This document shows, piece after piece, positions 22,792 to 24,039 of a DNA stretch of 24,039 nucleotides. Below the pieces are notes generated by a model. The model searched no databases and had not been told where the DNA came from. It worked only from the letters and a program-made list of their open reading frames with translations. The DNA is from Fusobacterium sp. GTDB lineage: Bacteria; Fusobacteriota; Fusobacteriia; Fusobacteriales; Fusobacteriaceae. The DNA lies in NCBI GenBank assembly GCA_019410665.1, contig DXSD01000023.1, positions 1 to 24,039 on the forward strand, read 5' to 3'. Position 1 is the stretch's first letter. Each line of letters opens with the position of its first letter. Made by a program: the position numbers and the translations under genes.

Positions 22792-23586
22792 TTAAAAATT
22801 TATCTCAAAATATATAGGTAAATGATCAGAATACTCATTCTTATATGGTTTCCCATTTTTACATAATTCTCGTTTTTCAGTTGATACCAATATTTCAAAT
22901 TTATCCATATCAAACTTATCTATCAAATCTGGACTAATCAAAACTTGATCAAACATATACCAATAATAAGATACTGTACTACTTTTTGAATAATAATAGC
23001 TTCCACTTATTTTTTGAGGATTACTTACATAGAGATACCAAGTCGGATTGTATAAAAAATACCTTTCATCTTCATATACTATTCTCTTTATTTTTTTTAC
23101 TTGTTCATCATAAAAAATCGCATGCCATCCTTCACTAGAAACCATCCCTTCTTCAAAAGGATTCATATTGAAATCTCCAAATAGAATCACTTTAGAATAA
23201 CTATTTTCAGAAGAAAAAACTTTCTCTCTTAAACGAATATTAAAATACAATTGATCTCTATCACTTAAATTCATTTTACTTGGTAAGTGTAAAAGAATTA
23301 TCCTATACTCTTCTTCTTGTATTTGAAGATAAAACTCTTTAAAATAAGGATTATTTTCATTTCCCACTTTAATTTTTATATTTTCTTTACAAAATAATAT
23401 TAAATTTCTATTATTATACTCTTCTAACAATACTACTCTTTTCATTTTTAATATTTTTTCAAGAGAACTATTATCTAAATTTTCTCCTTCACATATACCT
23501 ACGATATCTAAATCTTTTAACTTATTAATCTCTATTAAACACTCTGTTAAATCTTTTTTATTAATATTCCAAAACAAAAATTTCAT
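22792..23586 (-). CDS. Endonuclease/exonuclease/phosphatase superfamily protein
   Basis: The 264-residue cytoplasmic protein has the metal-dependent phosphoesterase fold of DNase I, exonuclease III and inositol-phosphatase relatives. Its catalytic set is visible in order: FWNIN (N7), CEGE (E33), LLHLPS (H100), LFGDFNMNP (D138, N140), MFDQVLIS (D213) and YSDHLPI (D254, H255). The active site therefore looks complete. The substrate (DNA, RNA, nucleotide or lipid headgroup) cannot be inferred. A Tyr/Ser-rich insertion (SGSYYYSKSSTVSYYWY, about 194-210) lies just before the DQ motif. The start has AAAGGAGTAGGT upstream. No signal peptide is present. The second gene of the operon is an unknown small protein. 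Confidence 0.8.
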   Translation of the reverse strand: MKFLFWNINKKDLTECLIEINKLKDLDIVGICEGENLDNSSLEKILKMKRVVLLEEYNNRNLILFCKENIKIKVGNENNPYFKEFYLQIQEEEYRIILLHLPSKMNLSDRDQLYFNIRLREKVFSSENSYSKVILFGDFNMNPFEEGMVSSEGWHAIFYDEQVKKIKRIVYEDERYFLYNPTWYLYVSNPQKISGSYYYSKSSTVSYYWYMFDQVLISPDLIDKFDMDKFEILVSTEKRELCKNGKPYKNEYSDHLPIYFEINF

Positions 23587-23626
23587 ACCTACTCCTTTAT
23601 TTTTATGTAGGATTAATATTTTTAAT

Positions 23627-23673
23627 AAAATAGGTAGAACTTAAAAACTAGGGAATTAAGTTCTACCTATTTT
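23627..23673. repeat. 18-base perfect inverted repeat
   Basis: AAAATAGGTAGAACTTAA (23627-23644) and its exact complement (23656-23673) flank an 11-base loop. It lies 41 bases upstream of the nuclease-fold gene's start. It could act as a terminator from either side, as an RNA processing site or as a small repeat element. No gene on either side needs a terminator at this position. Confidence 0.65.
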
Positions 23674-23686
23674 GGGGAGAGATTTT

Positions 23687-23833
23687 ATGTTAATGTTATT
23701 ATTAGCTTATTTTTCCCTCTTGGGAGAGAGGGAAATTTGGGGAAAGTTTATGAAAAAATTATCATTATTATTAGTTATACTATTTAGACTTTTATTTCTC
23801 TTAAAAAGTTTAAATATTTTTTATTTTTTCTAG
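23687..23833 (+). CDS. Possible Leu-rich hydrophobic small ORF (doubtful)
   Basis: An ATG with GGGGAGAG upstream opens a 48-codon frame to TAG at 23831. The product is rich in Leu and Phe. An internal ATG at 23750 has its own GGGGAAAG site and would give a 27-residue, strongly hydrophobic peptide beginning MKKLSLLLVILF. Both starts share the sequence pattern TTTGGGGA-AG. The AT-rich composition makes chance hydrophobic ORFs likely, and I see no strong promoter, so confidence is low. A leader peptide or toxin-like peptide is conceivable. Confidence 0.25.
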   Translation: MLMLLLAYFSLLGEREIWGKFMKKLSLLLVILFRLLFLLKSLNIFYFF

Positions 23834-23903
23834 GTTCTATTTTTTAAAACCTATTATTTTTAACTACACTATTTAGACTTAAACACTTCAAAAAAAGTTT
23901 AAA
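23779..23903. repeat. Pair of 36-base imperfect direct repeats
   Basis: ACTATTTAGACTT begins at 23779 and at 23868, and AAAAAGTTTAAA lies at 23803 and 23892. Both blocks are offset by exactly 89 bases, with 11 unlike bases between them in each copy. Confidence 0.55.
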
Positions 23904-23930
23904 AATTTCCAAAATTTTATTTAAAGCAAT

Positions 23931-23971
23931 AAAAAAACTTTAATTGATACTTCCAAGTAAAAATTAAAGTT
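23931..23971 (-). terminator. Terminator downstream of tRNA-Leu
   Basis: Ten-base arms AATTAAAGTT/AACTTTAATT (23936-23945 and 23962-23971) are followed on the minus strand by a T-run (23931-23937), 14 bases after the tRNA 3' end. Confidence 0.75.
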
Positions 23972-23984
23972 ACTATCATCTAAG

Positions 23985-24039
23985 TGGTGCGAAGAGAGAG
24001 ACTTGAACTCTCACGTCTGGGACACTAGATCCTAAGTCT
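23985..24039 (-). tRNA. tRNA-Leu (anticodon TAG), 3' part
   Basis: On the minus strand the sequence enters from the right edge at the anticodon arm, AGA-CTTAGGA-TCT, with anticodon TAG. A long variable arm follows, as in class II tRNAs. Then come the T arm GAGAG-TTCAAGT-CTCTC, the acceptor strand TCTTCGC and an encoded ACCA end. The 5' half (acceptor and D arm) lies outside the window. Confidence 0.85.

Larger units (their letters stand above)
23587..23984. other. Repeat-rich intergenic region before tRNA-Leu
   Basis: About 400 bases hold an 18-base inverted repeat, a TTTCCCTC/GAGGGAAA hairpin (23712-23735), a doubtful 48-codon ORF and two 36-base direct repeats, listed separately or in the findings. 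I see no established gene. Confidence 0.5.

Noticed and set aside
23627..23833. CRISPR array or classical leucine attenuator near tRNA-Leu
   Set aside because: There are only two unequal repeats without regular spacers, and no leucine biosynthesis gene follows the Leu-rich frame.

Overview
The window looks like a chromosomal segment from a Fusobacterium. It is very AT-rich and uses A/T-ending codons. It encodes three outer-membrane proteins with the fusobacterial MKRLALLL signal sequence, one of them clearly of the FomA porin type. It also carries several sugar phosphotransferase (PTS) operons. The GH4/maltose-type PTS gene content resembles what is known from F. mortiferum and relatives, but the species is an inference. 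Nothing here indicates a plasmid or prophage.

Layout: (1) 1-332, minus strand: the start of a transposase gene that runs off the left edge. (2) 512-9308: an alpha-glycoside PTS region. It holds a maltose-type EIICB, a strong terminator, a GH4 6-phospho-alpha-glucosidase with an RpiR regulator, then a GH38 mannosidase of MngB type with a second EIICB, and a convergent GntR/HutC regulator. (3) 9403-10124, minus strand: a small exported protein of unknown function and a 34-residue membrane peptide behind a long, highly structured leader. (4) 10177-14114: a trehalose locus, with treC-treB on the minus strand and treR divergent. Three near-identical palindromes mark the likely TreR operators, one of them inside treR. 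(5) 14111-17361: a YiaC/YjaB-like acetyltransferase and a PLD-nuclease/SF2-helicase, both overlapping and probably coupled to treR. (6) 17424-20895, minus strand: a FomA-like porin and two paralogous beta-barrel proteins, each with its own promoter and terminator. (7) 21228-22364: a lipoprotein of the NanM/YjhT sialic-acid mutarotase family. (8) 22410-23586, minus strand: a two-gene unit with an endonuclease/exonuclease/phosphatase-fold protein and an unrecognised 122-residue partner. (9) 23590-24039: repeats and hairpins, a doubtful Leu-rich small ORF, and the 3' part of a tRNA-Leu.

Functionally, the left half is a set of import-and-split pathways. PTS permeases bring in disaccharides as 6-phosphates, and the cytoplasmic hydrolases (GH4, GH38, GH13) cleave them. 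Local RpiR and GntR regulators probably sense the phosphorylated sugars. None of the three permeases has a IIA domain, so all must share a IIA protein encoded elsewhere.

The items most worth a second look are the structured leader with its membrane peptide (possible type I toxin or riboswitch-like element), the intragenic treR operator, the link between treR and a defence-type helicase, the GH38 gene paired with a glucose-family PTS, and the nuclease-fold/unknown-protein pair. Protein identities rest on motif recognition; no database search was possible.
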